Shown one piece after another: positions 37,573 to 37,853 of a DNA stretch of 37,853 nt. The DNA is from WJMT01 sp964445575 (GTDB taxonomy: Bacteria; Acidobacteriota; Aminicenantia; Aminicenantales; Aminicenantaceae): the NCBI GenBank assembly GCA_964445575.1, contig CAYULB010000017.1, forward strand, positions 1 to 37,853. The letters run 5' to 3'. The position numbers and the translations under genes are program-made. The notes below the pieces were generated by a model. It did no database searches. It was not told where the DNA came from and saw only the letters and a program-made list of their open reading frames with translations. Within the stretch, counting starts at the first letter, position 1, and each line of letters begins with the position of its first letter.

Positions 37573-37853
37573 TCAGAATGAGAATTTAAATCCGGCTGCG
37601 ATTTTGGGGAAAGAGGGATTGAATTTAATAGTGTCGATTAGACTATCCAGCTCAGCTGCTCCGCCAAATTCCCAATAATCCCAAGACCAAACTTTCACAT
37701 AATCATACCAATATCCAAAGTATTTTACCTGAAAAACATTTGGTAGAAACTTGTATGTAACGCCATAAAGAAGAGACGTTAATTCTTCACCAGTAACGGT
37801 TGTCCAGCTTATATCACTCTCTCCTAAAATGAAATATCTGGCTTCAAGCGTAA
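37573..37853 (-). CDS. C-terminal part of a probable outer-membrane beta-barrel protein (5' end outside the window)
   Basis: An open frame of 92 codons enters from the right edge and ends at TGA (37575-37573). It has alternating strands rich in Tyr, Trp and Phe (LLYGVTYKFLPNVFQVKYFG, YDYVKVWSWDYWEF) and ends in KIAAGFKFSF with a terminal Phe, the usual mark of barrel proteins recognised by BamA. The family cannot be named from this piece. It converges on the CBM9/DUF5916 gene across the shared terminator. Confidence 0.75.
   Translation of the reverse strand, partial: TLEARYFILGESDISWTTVTGEELTSLLYGVTYKFLPNVFQVKYFGYWYDYVKVWSWDYWEFGGAAELDSLIDTIKFNPSFPKIAAGFKFSF

Overview
The window is one bacterial chromosomal stretch of roughly 40% GC with tightly packed genes and one scaffold gap (100 N at 11857-11956). 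LpxC, a lipoprotein and two probable outer-membrane barrel proteins point to a Gram-negative, lipid-A-making cell. Rubredoxin, ferredoxin-type Fe-S clusters and a sulfur-handling operon suggest an anaerobe. The mix (GntR-controlled araBD operon, sulfatase-like lipoprotein, CBM9/DUF5916 protein, archaeal-looking TGS GTPase) would fit an Acidobacteriota/Aminicenantes-like lineage, but I cannot prove the taxon from the sequence alone.

Layout. 1-3832 (minus): truncated tRNA-Leu, then the operon TPR protein-glmU-glmS (UDP-GlcNAc synthesis). 3912-4658 (minus): larB. 4755-9943 (plus): lpxC, dnaG-rpoD, a CAT-anticodon tRNA and a coiled-coil/zinc-ribbon protein. 9940-11718 (minus): long-chain acyl-CoA ligase. 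11719-12330: gene-free region with a short tandem repeat interrupted by the assembly gap. 12331-17170 (minus): gyrB-gyrA. 17383-18378 (plus): TGS GTPase. 18626: tRNA-Pro. 18730-23312 (minus): HAD hydrolase, sulfatase-like lipoprotein, aminotransferase, DUF362 ferredoxin protein. 23507-25171: small membrane protein, ribbon-helix-helix protein with a probable self-operator, and a PTS-EIIA/zinc-ribbon fusion. 25264-29888 (minus): pentose operon araB-araD-isomerase-gntR. 30107-34342 (plus): membrane protein, flavin reductase-rubredoxin fusion, and tusA-dsrE-iscS-like-iscU fusion. 34364-34903 (minus): Met/Pro-rich unknown. 35232-37466 (plus): CBM9/DUF5916 protein. 37573-end (minus): C-terminus of a barrel protein.

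The most unusual part is the operon at 31765-34342. A TusA and a DsrE-family protein precede an IscS/NifS-like protein in which the PLP-anchoring His-Lys pair is replaced by Asn-Asp, although the persulfide Cys loop is intact. Next comes an IscU scaffold fused to a degenerate, C-terminally cut thioredoxin-reductase-like Rossmann domain. Together they look like an Fe-S assembly route that may take sulfur from sulfide or a TusA/DsrE relay rather than from free cysteine. A near-consensus sigma-70 promoter and two palindromes resembling PerR/Fur boxes precede it. Just upstream is a flavin reductase-rubredoxin fusion whose rubredoxin part has its own Shine-Dalgarno and ATG.

Promoters are easy to see in this genome (TTGACA/TATAAT-like, usually 17-bp spacers). 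Several genes (TGS GTPase, larB, lpxC, the Met-rich gene) have the -10 box so close to the start codon that leaderless mRNAs are likely, while others have clear Shine-Dalgarno sequences, including two that decide TTG starts (rpoD and the TPR gene).
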